Of a stretch of DNA of 51,065 nt, positions 17,324-26,602 are shown one piece after another (positions within the stretch are counted from its first letter, which is position 1; each line of letters begins with the position of its first letter). The stretch is from NCBI GenBank assembly GCA_025800345.1, contig JAOXSB010000300.1:1-51065 (forward strand). The letters run 5' to 3'. The position numbers and the translations under genes are program-made. The notes below the pieces were generated by a model, which did not search any database, had not been told where the DNA came from, and saw only the letters and a list, made by a program, of their open reading frames with translations. This stretch comes from Mangrovicoccus sp. Its GTDB lineage: Bacteria; Pseudomonadota; Alphaproteobacteria; Rhodobacterales; Rhodobacteraceae.

Positions 17324-19761
17324 TCCGCGGCCTCCTGATGCAGGGTTGCCAAAGGCTGATAGCTGTCGGCCTGTTCTTCGACATGCTCGGCCCATGGGTC
17401 TTTTTGGTAAACGCTTTGAGAAACCGCGAAGGCATCGATCAGGCGCTGGCGTTCTTCCAGATCATCGACCACCCGTTCACGCACCCAATCGAGCCCGACC
17501 TTAGCAATCCACTTATAGGCGCGGTCGAGATATTTGGCGTTTTCGCGATAGAGCTGAGTGAAGGCGATGGTGATGTCGATGGCTTCTTGTTCTGTGGCCA
17601 CATCCACCAAGCGTTCGGTTTCTTTCAGATCCATGCCAGCGGCACCGCCAACCCCGATCTGATAGCCCGAATCGACACAGATCACGCCGATATCCTTACA
17701 GGTGGATTCCGCGCAGTTGCGCGGGCAGCCCGACACTGCCAGCTTGACCTTATGAGGCGTCCAAGACCCCCAAAGCGCCTTTTCCAGCTTGATGCCAAGA
17801 CCTGTGGAATCTTGGGTGCCAAAGCGGCAATGATCGCTGCCCACGCAGGTTTTCACCGTGCGAAGGCCCTTGGAATAGGCGTGGCCCGACACCAGCCCGG
17901 CCTTGTTCAGATCCGACCACATCGCGGGCAGATCCTCGCCGCGCACCCCCAAAAGGTCGATCCGCTGACCGCCGGTCACTTTGACCGTGGGTACCGCGTA
18001 TTTATCGGCGGCATCTGCAATGGCACGCAGCTCATTGGCGGTGGTGATCCCGCCCCACATGCGCGGCACCACCGAGAATGTGCCGTCTTTTTGGATATTG
18101 GCGTGTTTGCGTTCGTTGATGAACCGGCTTTGCGGATCGTCTTGATATTCAAGCGGCCAATCGGCCAGCAGGTAATAGTTCAGCGCCGGGCGGCACACAT
18201 GGCAGCCATCGGGGGTTTTCCAATTCCCCGCTTGCCACACTGCTGGCATGGATTTCAGCTCTTGGGATTTGATCAGGCGGCGCACATCTTCATGGCTCAG
18301 ATCGCTGCACCCGCAGATCGGCTGCGCTGTGGGCAGCACGAAATCATCCCCCAAAGTGCTGGACAGCACCTGTTCCACAAGCCCTGTGCAGGTCCCGCAA
18401 GAGGCCGAGGCTTTGGTGGTGGCGCGGATCGCGCCTAGATCGCTGGCGCCGCCTTGAATGGCGGCGACAATGTCCCCTTTGCTTACGCCGTTGCAGCCGC
18501 AGATTTCTGCATCATCCGGCAAGGCTGCAACGGCCGCCATAGGGTCCACGGTGGACCCTCCTTGATAGGCGGGGCCGAAAATAAGGGTGTCGCGCATTTC
18601 TGAGATATCGGTGCCGTCGCGGATCATCCCAAAGAACCAGCCGCTATCGGCGGTATCGCCATACATCACCGCGCCGATGATGCGGTCATTTTCGATCACA
18701 AGGCGCTTGTAAACGCCGCGGGCCGGATCGCGGAAAACGATATCCTCGCGGCCCTCACCGCTTTGGAAATCACCTGCCGAGAACAGATCACAACCCGTGA
18801 CTTTGAGCTTGGTGGACAGTTCTTTGGGCACGAAGGCGGCGTCTTCACCTGCCAGGGTTTTGGCGGCGATTTTCGCCTGATCAAAGAGCGGGGCGACCAG
18901 ACCAAACAGCGCGCCATTATGCTCAACGCATTCCCCAAGCGCTAGAATATCGGCATCCGAGGTCAGCATCTGATCATCCACATGGATGCCTTTGCCCACC
19001 GCAATCCCGGCCTCTGCCGCCAAAGCGGTGCTGGGGCGGATGCCCACAGCCATGACCAGCAGATCGCAGGGCAGCTCGGTGCCGTCTTCCAGCATCAAGG
19101 CGCGAACCTTGCCGTCCTCGCCCACGATCTCTTTGGAATTGGCCGAGCAATGGATTTTGATGCCCTTCTCGGTCAGGGATTTGCGCAGTAAGAAGCCTGC
19201 GGCCTCGTCCAGCTGACGTTCCATCAAATGGCCCATCAGATGTACGACGCTTACATCCACACCGCGCGCGGCCATGCCCGCCGCCGCTTCTAGGCCCAGC
19301 AAACCGCCGCCGATCACCACGGCTTTGTTGCCCTCGCCCAAGGACATCATCTGCTCGGTATCTTCCAGATCGCGATAGGCGATTACGCCTTCCAGATCAT
19401 GGCCGGGCAGCGGGATGATGAAAGCGTTAGACCCGGTGGCGATGACCAGCTTGTCATAGGGCAGGGCCACGCCATCTTCGCCTGTGACGGTTTTGGCGGC
19501 GCGGTCAATACCGGTTACACGCTCGCCAAAACGGGTGGTGATGCCCTTTTCCGCATACCAAGCATCATCATGGGTGACGATCTGTTCATAGGTTTTGTCG
19601 CCAGCCAGAACCGGAGACAGCATGATCCGGTCATAGGTGCCGCGCGGTTCGGCATTGAACAGGGTGATGTTCCACGCCTCGGGCTGGCCGTCGGTGACAT
19701 GTTCGAGCAAGCGGCCTGCGGCCATGCCTGCGCCAATGACGATAAGGTTTTTCTTGTCCAT
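17320..19761 (-). CDS. nirB: Assimilatory nitrite reductase (NADH) large subunit
   Basis: The 813-residue product reduces nitrite to ammonium with NADH. Order of parts: FAD/NAD(P)-disulfide oxidoreductase module (IGAGMAAGR at about 10-17; second Rossmann VIGGGLLGLEAA at 149-160), then two BFD-like [2Fe-2S] domains (C421/C423/C455/C458 and C483/C485/C520/C523). The ferredoxin-fold and siroheme/[4Fe-4S] domain comes last, with ligands C639, C645, C679, C683 (CVGSDHC, SGCPRNC). The ATG at 19761 has GGAG 8 nt upstream; a GTG overlapping the nrtCD stop at 19770 is an alternative. Siroheme synthesis genes are not in the window. Confidence 0.96.
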   Translation of the reverse strand: MDKKNLIVIGAGMAAGRLLEHVTDGQPEAWNITLFNAEPRGTYDRIMLSPVLAGDKTYEQIVTHDDAWYAEKGITTRFGERVTGIDRAAKTVTGEDGVALPYDKLVIATGSNAFIIPLPGHDLEGVIAYRDLEDTEQMMSLGEGNKAVVIGGGLLGLEAAAGMAARGVDVSVVHLMGHLMERQLDEAAGFLLRKSLTEKGIKIHCSANSKEIVGEDGKVRALMLEDGTELPCDLLVMAVGIRPSTALAAEAGIAVGKGIHVDDQMLTSDADILALGECVEHNGALFGLVAPLFDQAKIAAKTLAGEDAAFVPKELSTKLKVTGCDLFSAGDFQSGEGREDIVFRDPARGVYKRLVIENDRIIGAVMYGDTADSGWFFGMIRDGTDISEMRDTLIFGPAYQGGSTVDPMAAVAALPDDAEICGCNGVSKGDIVAAIQGGASDLGAIRATTKASASCGTCTGLVEQVLSSTLGDDFVLPTAQPICGCSDLSHEDVRRLIKSQELKSMPAVWQAGNWKTPDGCHVCRPALNYYLLADWPLEYQDDPQSRFINERKHANIQKDGTFSVVPRMWGGITTANELRAIADAADKYAVPTVKVTGGQRIDLLGVRGEDLPAMWSDLNKAGLVSGHAYSKGLRTVKTCVGSDHCRFGTQDSTGLGIKLEKALWGSWTPHKVKLAVSGCPRNCAESTCKDIGVICVDSGYQIGVGGAAGMDLKETERLVDVATEQEAIDITIAFTQLYRENAKYLDRAYKWIAKVGLDWVRERVVDDLEERQRLIDAFAVSQSVYQKDPWAEHVEEQADSYQPLATLHQEAAE

Positions 19762-19766
19762 GGGGA

Positions 19767-21452
19767 TCACTCCGCCGCGATGGCCTTAGGGGCGGCCTTC
19801 GGCTTTGGCTTGGCGCCATGTTCGTACTCTTCCAGGAAATCGAGCACTTCTTGGCGGTAGCTATAATAATCAGGATGTTCGAGCAGGGCGGTGCGGGTGC
19901 GCGGGCGCGGCAGATCCACTTTGGTGATCTTGCCGATGGTCGCGTTGGGCCCGTTGGTCATCATCACCACCCGGTCGGCCAGCAAGATCGCTTCATCCAC
20001 ATCATGGGTCACACAGATCGCGGTCACCTTGGTGCGCGACCACACTTCCATGAGCACTTCTTGAAGCTCCCAGCGGGTCAGGCTGTCGAGCATCCCGAAA
20101 GGTTCATCCAGCAGCAACAGCTTGGGGCTGAGGGCAAAGGCCCGGGCGATGCCCACGCGCTGTTTCATGCCATTGGACATATCTGCGGCGGATTTATCCA
20201 TCGCATCGCCCAGACCCACCCGTTCCAGATAGTAATCCACCACATCCTGACGTTCGGCGCGGCTGGCGCGGGGATAGACCTTATCCACCCCGATGGCGAC
20301 GTTTTCACGGGCGCTAAGCCAGGGGAACAGGTTCGGGGATTGGAACACCACGGCCCGTTCGGGATCCGCGCCTTCCACATGGGTGCCATCAAGCTTGATC
20401 GCGCCTTTGGAGATCTCATTGAGACCGGCGGCCATGGTCAGAACCGTGGATTTCCCGCAACCTGAATGGCCGATCAGCGAAATGAACTCGCCCTTGTCGA
20501 GTTTCAACTCGAAATCCTCAACCACAGTTAGCGGGCCTTTGGGGGTGGGATAGACCTTATGAAGCTGCGAGAATTCCAAGAAACGATCTTCACGCAGGCT
20601 TTTCTGAGCATCGGCCACGGCGCTGGGCACCCCATGGATCGGCGTGACATCGGGCAGGATCTTGCTGCCCTCCACCTTGGCCTCGATCCCCACATCCATG
20701 AGATAACCGGTCACTTCAGCGCGCAGGGCTTTGAAGGTCTCGTTATGGTTCATCTCCGTGCGTTCCCGCGGGCGGGCCAGGGTGACGGGGAATTCTTTGC
20801 CAAGCGTGCCATCGGGGTTGAGCGCGATGATCCGGTCGCCCAGCAAGATCGCCTCGTCCACATCATTGGTGATGAGCACGCAGGTTTTCTTATCGGCTTC
20901 CCAGATCCGTTCGATCTCATCGGCCAGATTGGCGCGGGTCAGAGCATCGAGCGCTGAAAGCGGCTCGTCCAGCAGCAGCATTTCGGGGTTCATGGCCAAG
21001 GCGCGGGCCACATTCACCCGCTGGCGCATGCCGCCGGAAAGCTCGGCCGGGCGGCGATGCGTGGCATGACCCAGCCCCACCATTTTCACATAATGGGAGA
21101 CCTTCTCGGCCTTTTGCGCGGCGCTGAGATTGGGGAAGAGCGTATCCACCGCCAGCCCCACATTTCCGTTCACGGTCAGCCAAGGCATCAGCGAGTAATT
21201 CTGGAAGATCACCCCACGTTCCGGGCTGGGCCCCGTGATGGGCTTGCCCTTATAGGTGACGCTGCCTTTGCTGGGCATGTCCAGCCCAGCCATGAGATTG
21301 ATCAGCGTGGTCTTGCCGGTTCCCGAGAAGCCCAGCAGGACGAGGAACTCGCCCTCCTGAACATCCAGGTTGATGTTTTTCAGCACATCGCTGCGACCAG
21401 CACCTTCGCCGAAGCTTTTGGAAACGTTGTCGAACTTGAGAAAGCTGCTCAT
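19767..21452 (-). CDS. nrtCD: Nitrate ABC transporter, two fused ATPase domains (NrtC-NrtD type)
   Basis: The 561-residue protein holds two complete ABC ATPase domains in one chain. Domain 1 (about 1-230): Walker A GFSGTGKT at 41-48, signature LSGGM at 138-142, Walker B LLLDEP, but Asn196 at the switch-histidine position (ITNDVDE). Domain 2 (about 290-540): Walker A GHSGCGKS at 328-335, divergent signature MSNGM at 425-429, Walker B LLLLDEP, normal His483. It lacks the solute-binding domain of cyanobacterial NrtC. Both deviations belong to the same composite ATP site. A basic Pro/Ala/Lys tail ends the chain. GTG at 21461, overlapping the nrtB stop, is an alternative start. Confidence 0.92.
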   Translation of the reverse strand: MSSFLKFDNVSKSFGEGAGRSDVLKNINLDVQEGEFLVLLGFSGTGKTTLINLMAGLDMPSKGSVTYKGKPITGPSPERGVIFQNYSLMPWLTVNGNVGLAVDTLFPNLSAAQKAEKVSHYVKMVGLGHATHRRPAELSGGMRQRVNVARALAMNPEMLLLDEPLSALDALTRANLADEIERIWEADKKTCVLITNDVDEAILLGDRIIALNPDGTLGKEFPVTLARPRERTEMNHNETFKALRAEVTGYLMDVGIEAKVEGSKILPDVTPIHGVPSAVADAQKSLREDRFLEFSQLHKVYPTPKGPLTVVEDFELKLDKGEFISLIGHSGCGKSTVLTMAAGLNEISKGAIKLDGTHVEGADPERAVVFQSPNLFPWLSARENVAIGVDKVYPRASRAERQDVVDYYLERVGLGDAMDKSAADMSNGMKQRVGIARAFALSPKLLLLDEPFGMLDSLTRWELQEVLMEVWSRTKVTAICVTHDVDEAILLADRVVMMTNGPNATIGKITKVDLPRPRTRTALLEHPDYYSYRQEVLDFLEEYEHGAKPKPKAAPKAIAAE

Positions 21453-21457
21453 TGCGC

Positions 21458-22543
21458 TCACCGATTGTTCGTGAAGGTGAAGAGGGACTGGATCGCATAC
21501 ATCAGACGATCAAGCAGGAAGCCGATGATGCCGATGGTGAAGACTGCGACCATGATCTTGGCCAGGGATTGCGACGAGCCGTTTTGGAATTCATCCCAGA
21601 CGAATTTGCCAAGACCGGGGTTCTGGGCCAGCATTTCCGCAGCGATCAGCACCATCCAGCCAACACCGAGCGACAGGCGCAGACCGGTAAAGATGAGCGG
21701 CAGGGCCGAGGGCAGAACCAATTTGGTGATCTTGGTCCAAGTGTTCATTTTCAGAACTTTGGAGACATTCACCAGATCTTTGTCGATGGCGCTCACACCC
21801 AGGGCAGTGTTGATCAAGGTCGGCCAGAGGGAGCAGAGCGTCACGGTAATGGCGGAGACCAAGAAGGATTTTTGGAACCAGCCATCATCGGTGACGTAAA
21901 CCGCCGAGACGATCATGGTCACGATGGGCAGCCAGGCCAGGGGCGAGACCGGTTTAAAGATCTGCACAATTGGGTTGATGGCGGCATTGGCGGTGGGTGA
22001 GAGGCCCGCCATGATGCCGATGGGCACGGCCACGGCGGTGGCGATCAGGAACCCAAAGAACACGGTTTTGATCGAGGTCCAGATCTGCTGATAATAGCTG
22101 GGCGCGCCGGTATAGGCGACGGTTTTGACCTCATCGGCCCGGCCCGCATCAATCAGCTTTTGATTGCGCTTTTCCACCATGGCTTCGAATTTGGCGCGTT
22201 TCTCGCCGGTGCGGACCGCATCTTCGTGCAGATTGACCGCTTCTTCCCAAACCTGAGCCGGGCCGGGCACGGCGCCCAGGGAGGTTTGAACTTTGGGGGC
22301 CAAAGTCCCCCACAGCACCAAAAAGCCCAAGATCGCCAAAAGCGGCACACCGGCCAGGCGCCAAAGCTCTTTCATCTGGGCGCTGGGATTGTCGCCGGCA
22401 GCGGCGCGCAACATCGGCGTCAACCAGGCCAAACCGAGCACGGAAAACCATTTATCGGCGGTGGTAATGCGGGAAAAGAGCTTCTCGCGGCGGGCGGCGC
22501 GGGCCTCGTCCTGGCTTAGGCTCTCTGGATCGATAGCAGTCAT
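21458..22543 (-). CDS. nrtB: Nitrate ABC transporter permease
   Basis: The 361-residue product has a cytoplasmic N-terminus of about 65 residues, TM1 (PLLAILGFLVLWGTLAP) and a charged periplasmic segment (about 88-155). Five further TM helices follow, with the conserved loop VSKVLKMNTWTKITKLVLPSALP that docks on the ATPase. It belongs to the NrtB/SsuC/TauC permease group and forms the membrane channel for NrtA-delivered nitrate. Its stop overlaps the GTG preceding nrtCD, indicating translational coupling. Confidence 0.93.
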   Translation of the reverse strand: MTAIDPESLSQDEARAARREKLFSRITTADKWFSVLGLAWLTPMLRAAAGDNPSAQMKELWRLAGVPLLAILGFLVLWGTLAPKVQTSLGAVPGPAQVWEEAVNLHEDAVRTGEKRAKFEAMVEKRNQKLIDAGRADEVKTVAYTGAPSYYQQIWTSIKTVFFGFLIATAVAVPIGIMAGLSPTANAAINPIVQIFKPVSPLAWLPIVTMIVSAVYVTDDGWFQKSFLVSAITVTLCSLWPTLINTALGVSAIDKDLVNVSKVLKMNTWTKITKLVLPSALPLIFTGLRLSLGVGWMVLIAAEMLAQNPGLGKFVWDEFQNGSSQSLAKIMVAVFTIGIIGFLLDRLMYAIQSLFTFTNNR

Positions 22544-22565
22544 GATGGGGCTCCGAATATCTGGC

Positions 22566-22582
22566 GGCGCGCGATGCGCGCC
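22566..22582 (-). other. Intercistronic hairpin between nrtA and nrtB
   Basis: GGCGCGC and GCGCGCC form a perfect 7-bp stem with a 3-nt loop inside the 129-nt gap between nrtA and nrtB, without a following T-run. Such hairpins often stabilise the upstream message so that binding protein exceeds permease; that role is inferred here. Confidence 0.5.
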
Positions 22583-22672
22583 ATGCCGTCAGGGCAATGG
22601 GGGTGGGGGGCGTAAGAACAGGCATAAATTGGCCGGGCACGGGGGAAGGGAACCCCGCGCCCGAGCCGGTCG

Positions 22673-24043
22673 TTAACCTTGGACTTCGTTGCCGATCACA
22701 CGCTGATCGCCTTTCAGGCCGATCGGCAGGCTTTCGAGATAGGCATTGGGGGTGCGCCCGTCATAGGCGATCCCGTCAATGATATCTTCCGCAGGGGTCG
22801 CGGCTTTGTAGCCATCGCTATCCCAGGGGAAATCCGCTTCATTGGCCAGGCCTTCGTCCACCAGCAGTTTGGCGGCTTCGAGATAGATATCCGGGCGATA
22901 GACCGATTTGGCCACTTCATCATACCAGCTATCGGGCTTGGCTTCGGCGATCTGGCCCCAGCGACGCATTTGGGTCAGATACCAGACCGCGTCGGAATAA
23001 TAGGGATAGGTCGCGTTATAGCGGAAGAACACGTTGAAATCAGGCACTTCGCGCACGTCACCTTTTTCATATTCAAAGGTGCCGGTCATGGAGTTGGCGA
23101 TCACATCGTAATCCGCGCCCACATATTCCGCGCGGGACAGGATCTCCACCGCTTCGGGGCGGTTGGCGTTGTCATTCTCGTCCAGCCATTGGGCGGCGCG
23201 GATCAGCGCTTTGACCACGGCCAGGGTGGTGTTGGGGTTTTCCTCGGCAAATTCTTTGGTGATGCCAAAGACTTTTTCCGGGTTGTTCTTCCACAGCTCG
23301 TAATCGGTGATGACCGGAACGCCGATGCCTTTGAACACCGCTTGCTGGTTCCAAGGCTCGCCCACGCAATAGCCATAGATGGTGCCAGCTTCCATGGTGG
23401 CAGGCATTTGTGGCGGCGGGGTCACAGATAGCAGCACATCAGCGCCGATCTGACCGGTGATATTGTCGGGGCGGTAAAAGCCTGGCTCCAGACCACCGGC
23501 GGCAAGCCAATAGCGTAGCTCATAGTTATGGGTGGAAACCGGGAACACCATGCCCATGTTGAAGGGCTTGCCTTCGGATTTGTAGCGCTCAACCACTGGC
23601 TTGAGTGCTTCTGCGGAAATCGGATGCTGGGGGCGGCCATCTTCCATTTTGGGCACGTATTGCTTCATCTCGTCCCAAATCGCGTTGGAAACGGTGATGC
23701 CATTGCCGTTCAAATCCATGGAGAAAGGCGTGATGATATGGGCTTCGGTGCCAAAGCCGATGGTGGCGGCCAAAGGCTGACCGGCCAGCATATGCGCCCC
23801 GTCCAACTGACCGTCGATCACGCCGTCCAGCAGCACTTTCCAATTGGCCTGGGCTTCCAAGGTCACGAACAGGCCTTCATCTAGGAAATACCCTTGTTCA
23901 TAGGCCACGGCCAGGGGCGCCATATCCGTCAGCTTGATGAAGCCAAAGGTCAGCTCGTCTTTCTCAAGCGCCAATTCAGCACTGGCAGGAAAGGCAAGCG
24001 CGGTGGTGGCGGCAAGGGCGAGGAGGAGCCTCGATGTCATCAT
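22673..24043 (-). CDS. nrtA: Nitrate-binding periplasmic protein
   Basis: The 456-residue product has a Sec signal peptide ([22 protein letters not shown]) and the NrtA/CmpA-type fold. Recognisable blocks are [22 protein letters not shown] near the mature N-terminus and PPPQM ... [11 protein letters not shown], the ligand-pocket region shared with NasS. It captures nitrate (possibly also nitrite) for NrtB-NrtCD. The frame is open about 50 codons further upstream, but the double ATG at 24043/24040 follows AAGGA and begins the signal peptide. It is first in the structural operon and sits behind the terminator-containing leader. Confidence 0.94.
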   Translation of the reverse strand: MMTSRLLLALAATTALAFPASAELALEKDELTFGFIKLTDMAPLAVAYEQGYFLDEGLFVTLEAQANWKVLLDGVIDGQLDGAHMLAGQPLAATIGFGTEAHIITPFSMDLNGNGITVSNAIWDEMKQYVPKMEDGRPQHPISAEALKPVVERYKSEGKPFNMGMVFPVSTHNYELRYWLAAGGLEPGFYRPDNITGQIGADVLLSVTPPPQMPATMEAGTIYGYCVGEPWNQQAVFKGIGVPVITDYELWKNNPEKVFGITKEFAEENPNTTLAVVKALIRAAQWLDENDNANRPEAVEILSRAEYVGADYDVIANSMTGTFEYEKGDVREVPDFNVFFRYNATYPYYSDAVWYLTQMRRWGQIAEAKPDSWYDEVAKSVYRPDIYLEAAKLLVDEGLANEADFPWDSDGYKAATPAEDIIDGIAYDGRTPNAYLESLPIGLKGDQRVIGNEVQG

Positions 24044-24091
24044 GAACGTCCTTATGTCGGGCGCCGTTCTCTGGCGGGGCGCCGTGGAAAA

Positions 24092-24150
24092 ACAAAAAAA
24101 GCCGCATGACCAAAAGCTGCGCGCCAAAGGCGGCAGAGGGTCAAGCGGCT
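24092..24150 (-). terminator. Leader terminator upstream of nrtA (attenuator)
   Basis: On the minus strand the arms AGCCGCTTGACC and GGTCATGCGGCT pair (11 of 12), enclosing a second stem CTGCCGCC/GGCGCGCAG around TTT. The outer arm is followed directly by TTTTTTTG. It lies about 50 nt before the nrtA start, inside the leader. Its 5' arm overlaps the small hairpin at 24142-24157, so the two structures exclude each other. Confidence 0.82.
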
Positions 24151-24179
24151 TCGCTCGGTTCGGTTCCAATCGGTGGAAC
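24142..24179 (-). promoter_or_regulatory. Tandem stem-loops, candidate NasT (ANTAR) RNA target
   Basis: On the minus strand, hairpin 1 is GTTCC-ACCGATT-GGAAC (24163-24179). After a 5-nt linker, hairpin 2 is CGAGC-GAAGCC-GCTTG (24142-24157) with a six-base loop. ANTAR proteins are known to bind two successive short stems with six-base loops carrying A1 and G4. Loop 1 has A1 and G4 but one extra base; loop 2 has G4 but G at position 1. Position, spacing and overlap with the terminator fit; the loop sequences fit only partly. Confidence 0.55.
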
Positions 24180-24221
24180 AATGTTGGGGCGCGGGACATC
24201 CTCGCCCCGTGCTATGAAAAG

Positions 24222-24250
24222 AAAATGCGAGGCGGTGGCGGGCCTGTCAA
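24222..24250 (-). promoter_or_regulatory. Possible promoter of the nrt-nir-nas operon
   Basis: TTGACA (24250-24245 on the minus strand) is a perfect -35; 17 nt later comes CATTTT, a poor -10. It lies between nasS and the leader hairpins. No convincing sigma-54 (-24/-12) site was seen there. Confidence 0.35.
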
Positions 24251-24323
24251 AGGGGAAGTTAGGGAAAAGGGTTGATTTTATGCTGCAGGGCAGAGTTAGG
24301 TTTCTGCGCTGCCGCGAAATTCA

Positions 24324-25502
24324 TCACTTTAGGCTGGCAGGGTCGAAAATTGCGCCATCAAAAAAAGCGTCTGGTTGCAAAACCAGGGTGCCCTGCTGTG
24401 AGGCCACCGGGCGCGGGGCCAGATTCGCGCCTTCGACTTTCTCTGACGCGCCAGGCAAATCGGCCCGGGTGGTGGTCAGCGCCTCGCGGTAAAGATCGGA
24501 GCGAAACACCGCCCGGGCGGCCTGGGCCGCTTGGGCGCGGGGCAAGCCAGTGCGCGCGGCGAGGCGATCAGCGATCCAGAGCGCTTGGCTGCGCCAGGGA
24601 AAGCCTGCGGCCCCATCGTAAAAGCGTAAAAACCCTGGTGCGGCGCGGCGGGTGCCTTCGGGAGTGACGATCAAATGGCCGGTCAAGGCGCGCTCGATAA
24701 TATCGGCGGACATATCCAGATAGGCGCGGCGGGCCAGTATTTCCGAAGCGGTGGAGAGGTTCTCGGCCTGTCCCAGCCAGCGCTGTGCGCGCCATATCGC
24801 GCGGATCAGCCGTTTTGCCAGGTCTTGATGCTCTTGGGCCCAATCATGGCGCACCGCGAGCACTTTTTCCGGCGCGCCGGCCCAAATGGCAGAGCCTGGC
24901 AGCAACAATGCCCCATGGCCGCCTTCCACCGCGATAGAGCCCCAAGGCTCGCCCACGCAAAAAGCGTCAATCTCGCCTTTGGCCAGGGCCACAGCCATTT
25001 GCGGCGGCGGCACAGTGCGCACATCCAGCCCTTGGGGGCTGGGCAGGCCAAGAGCGCCGAGCCAGTGATAGACCAGCTCTGCATGCATCGAGAAGGGAAA
25101 GGGCACGCCGATACGCAGCCGCCCTTGCACCGCTTGCAGCAAGGCCCGGCCCGCAGCTTCGGCATTGTCAAAGCCGAAATCATGCCCGGCCTCGGCCATG
25201 CGCTGGCCCAAGGCTTTGGACACGCCGATGACATTGCCATTGATGGACATCACGCTGAGCGCATCAAACCGTGCGGGCATGCCGCCCAGGCCAAGGGCCA
25301 CGGCCACGGGCACCGGGGCCAGCATATGCGCCGCATCCACATGGCCCAGAGCAAGCTGATCGCGCAGGGCAGACCAAGACGGGGCCGAGCTGAGCTCTAG
25401 CGCCAAGCCTTCTTCTTCGGCAAAGCCGATTTCATGGGCGATGGCGAAAGGGGCGCAATCAATCAGCGGGATAAACCCGGCGCGCAAACTGGTCAGGCTC
25501 AT
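24324..25502 (-). CDS. nasS: Nitrate/nitrite sensor NasS
   Basis: The 392-residue product is a paralogue of NrtA without a signal peptide, so it stays in the cytoplasm. It shares the pocket region PPPQM ... CVGEPWGSIAV with NrtA and begins directly at the mature fold (RAGFIPLIDCAPFAIAHEIGFAEEEG). In Paracoccus and Azotobacter, NasS holds NasT inactive until nitrate or nitrite binds. It overlaps the nasT stop by 4 nt (ATGA), so the two are translated together in a fixed ratio. The structural operon follows after 280 nt. Confidence 0.93.
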   Translation of the reverse strand: MSLTSLRAGFIPLIDCAPFAIAHEIGFAEEEGLALELSSAPSWSALRDQLALGHVDAAHMLAPVPVAVALGLGGMPARFDALSVMSINGNVIGVSKALGQRMAEAGHDFGFDNAEAAGRALLQAVQGRLRIGVPFPFSMHAELVYHWLGALGLPSPQGLDVRTVPPPQMAVALAKGEIDAFCVGEPWGSIAVEGGHGALLLPGSAIWAGAPEKVLAVRHDWAQEHQDLAKRLIRAIWRAQRWLGQAENLSTASEILARRAYLDMSADIIERALTGHLIVTPEGTRRAAPGFLRFYDGAAGFPWRSQALWIADRLAARTGLPRAQAAQAARAVFRSDLYREALTTTRADLPGASEKVEGANLAPRPVASQQGTLVLQPDAFFDGAIFDPASLK

Positions 25503-26095
25503 GCGAGTAGTCCTGCGGTTGAGACCAGGGATTCGGCCACTTCGGCCACCCGTTTGCCCTGATCCATCGCCGTGCGCCGCAGCAACGCATAGGCTTCTTC
25601 TTCTTCCACATTGCGCGCCTTCATGATCATGCCTTTGGCGCGGTCGATAATTTTGCGTTCTTCCAAGGCGCGTTTGGTGGCCTCAAGCTCGGTACGCATT
25701 TGCTGGAACATCTGGAACCGGGCGATAGCCGCATCGATGATCGGGCGAATGCGGTCTGGGCGCATGCCATCCACCACATAGGCAGACACCCCGGCCTCGA
25801 TCGCCGCGCGGGTCAAACTGTCATCGGAACGGTCCACAAACATCGCCACCGGGCGTTCCAGCGGCGATGAGGCTAAGGTGAGCTCTTCCAGCACATCGCG
25901 GGACGGGTTGGTGACATCCACCAACACGATATCGGGATCGCGGGTGGAAATGGCGCGAGACAGCCCGCTTTCCGAGCCGATGATATGCACATCATGTCCT
26001 CCCGCCTGGGCCAAGGCCTCGGCAATCAGGCGGGCGCGATCCGGATCAGGTTCGACAACGACGATGGATAAATTCGTACTCACGGAGATGCTCAT
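25499..26095 (-). CDS. nasT: ANTAR-domain transcription antiterminator NasT
   Basis: The 198-residue product has an N-terminal receiver-like domain (about 10-125; VVVEPDPDRARLI, IVLVDVTNP), a short coiled coil, and a C-terminal ANTAR RNA-binding domain (about 140-190; LEERKIIDRAKGMIMKARNVEEEEAYALLRRTAM). The receiver's usual conserved Lys is not obvious (SAYVVDGM), in line with control by NasS binding rather than phosphorylation. It is expected to bind the nrtA leader RNA and prevent formation of the terminator. The start has only a weak ribosome binding site. Confidence 0.94.
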   Translation of the reverse strand: MSISVSTNLSIVVVEPDPDRARLIAEALAQAGGHDVHIIGSESGLSRAISTRDPDIVLVDVTNPSRDVLEELTLASSPLERPVAMFVDRSDDSLTRAAIEAGVSAYVVDGMRPDRIRPIIDAAIARFQMFQQMRTELEATKRALEERKIIDRAKGMIMKARNVEEEEAYALLRRTAMDQGKRVAEVAESLVSTAGLLA

Positions 26096-26184
26096 GCAAT
26101 GGGGTGCGGGGCAGGGCCAGAGATCGCGTGCGGCTCTGGGGCAGTGGCGGGGGCGGCGATGGGTTTCTATGCGCTTTCTAGCGC

Positions 26185-26205
26185 TTTGCTTGGATATTGT
26201 GCAAA
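26185..26205. promoter_or_regulatory. Dyad TTTGC-N11-GCAAA upstream of nasT
   Basis: A 5-bp inverted repeat with an 11-nt spacer (GCAC next to one arm) lies 90 nt before nasT, beside a direct repeat GCGCTTT. It vaguely resembles an NtrC site, which would suit a nitrogen-regulated gene, but the match to consensus is poor. Confidence 0.25.
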
Positions 26206-26233
26206 CCGTGAGCGCCCCTATGTCGTGGCGGCA

Positions 26234-26602
26234 TTAGAGCAGCCCTGGCAGGGTGAGCCCGATCCAAAACCCGACAAAGCACAGGATCAAGCTGGCCAGG
26301 ATATTGCCCGCCCCATGAATCAAGCTGTGGCGGCTGTGCAGATCCAAGGTTTGATAGGCAAAGCTGGAAAATGTGGTGAAGCCGCCGCAAAAGCCAAAGA
26401 CCAAGCGCTGGCTATGATCTGGCCAAGCGCCAAGATCGCCCATTGCCCCCAAAGCCAGGCCCAGGCCGACGCTGCCCAGCACATTCACCAGCAATGTCGC
26501 CAGGGGGAAATCATGGGTGATGGCGCGGCTCACCCAATGACGCAGTATGGCCCCAAGCCCGCCGCCCAGGGCAAAGATCCCATGCAAAAGCCACTCGCTC
26601 AT
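26234..26602 (-). CDS. crcB: Fluoride-specific ion channel, CrcB/FluC (second of pair)
   Basis: The 122-residue product has four TM helices and the Fluc signature blocks GGGLGAILRHWVS, ATLLVNVLGSVGLG and GFCGGFTTFSSF. Fluc channels export fluoride passively and protect the cytoplasm. The ATG overlaps the stop of the preceding crcB paralogue (ATGA). Two adjacent divergent copies often encode a heterodimer with opposite membrane orientation. No fluoride riboswitch was found upstream. Confidence 0.93.
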   Translation of the reverse strand: MSEWLLHGIFALGGGLGAILRHWVSRAITHDFPLATLLVNVLGSVGLGLALGAMGDLGAWPDHSQRLVFGFCGGFTTFSSFAYQTLDLHSRHSLIHGAGNILASLILCFVGFWIGLTLPGLL

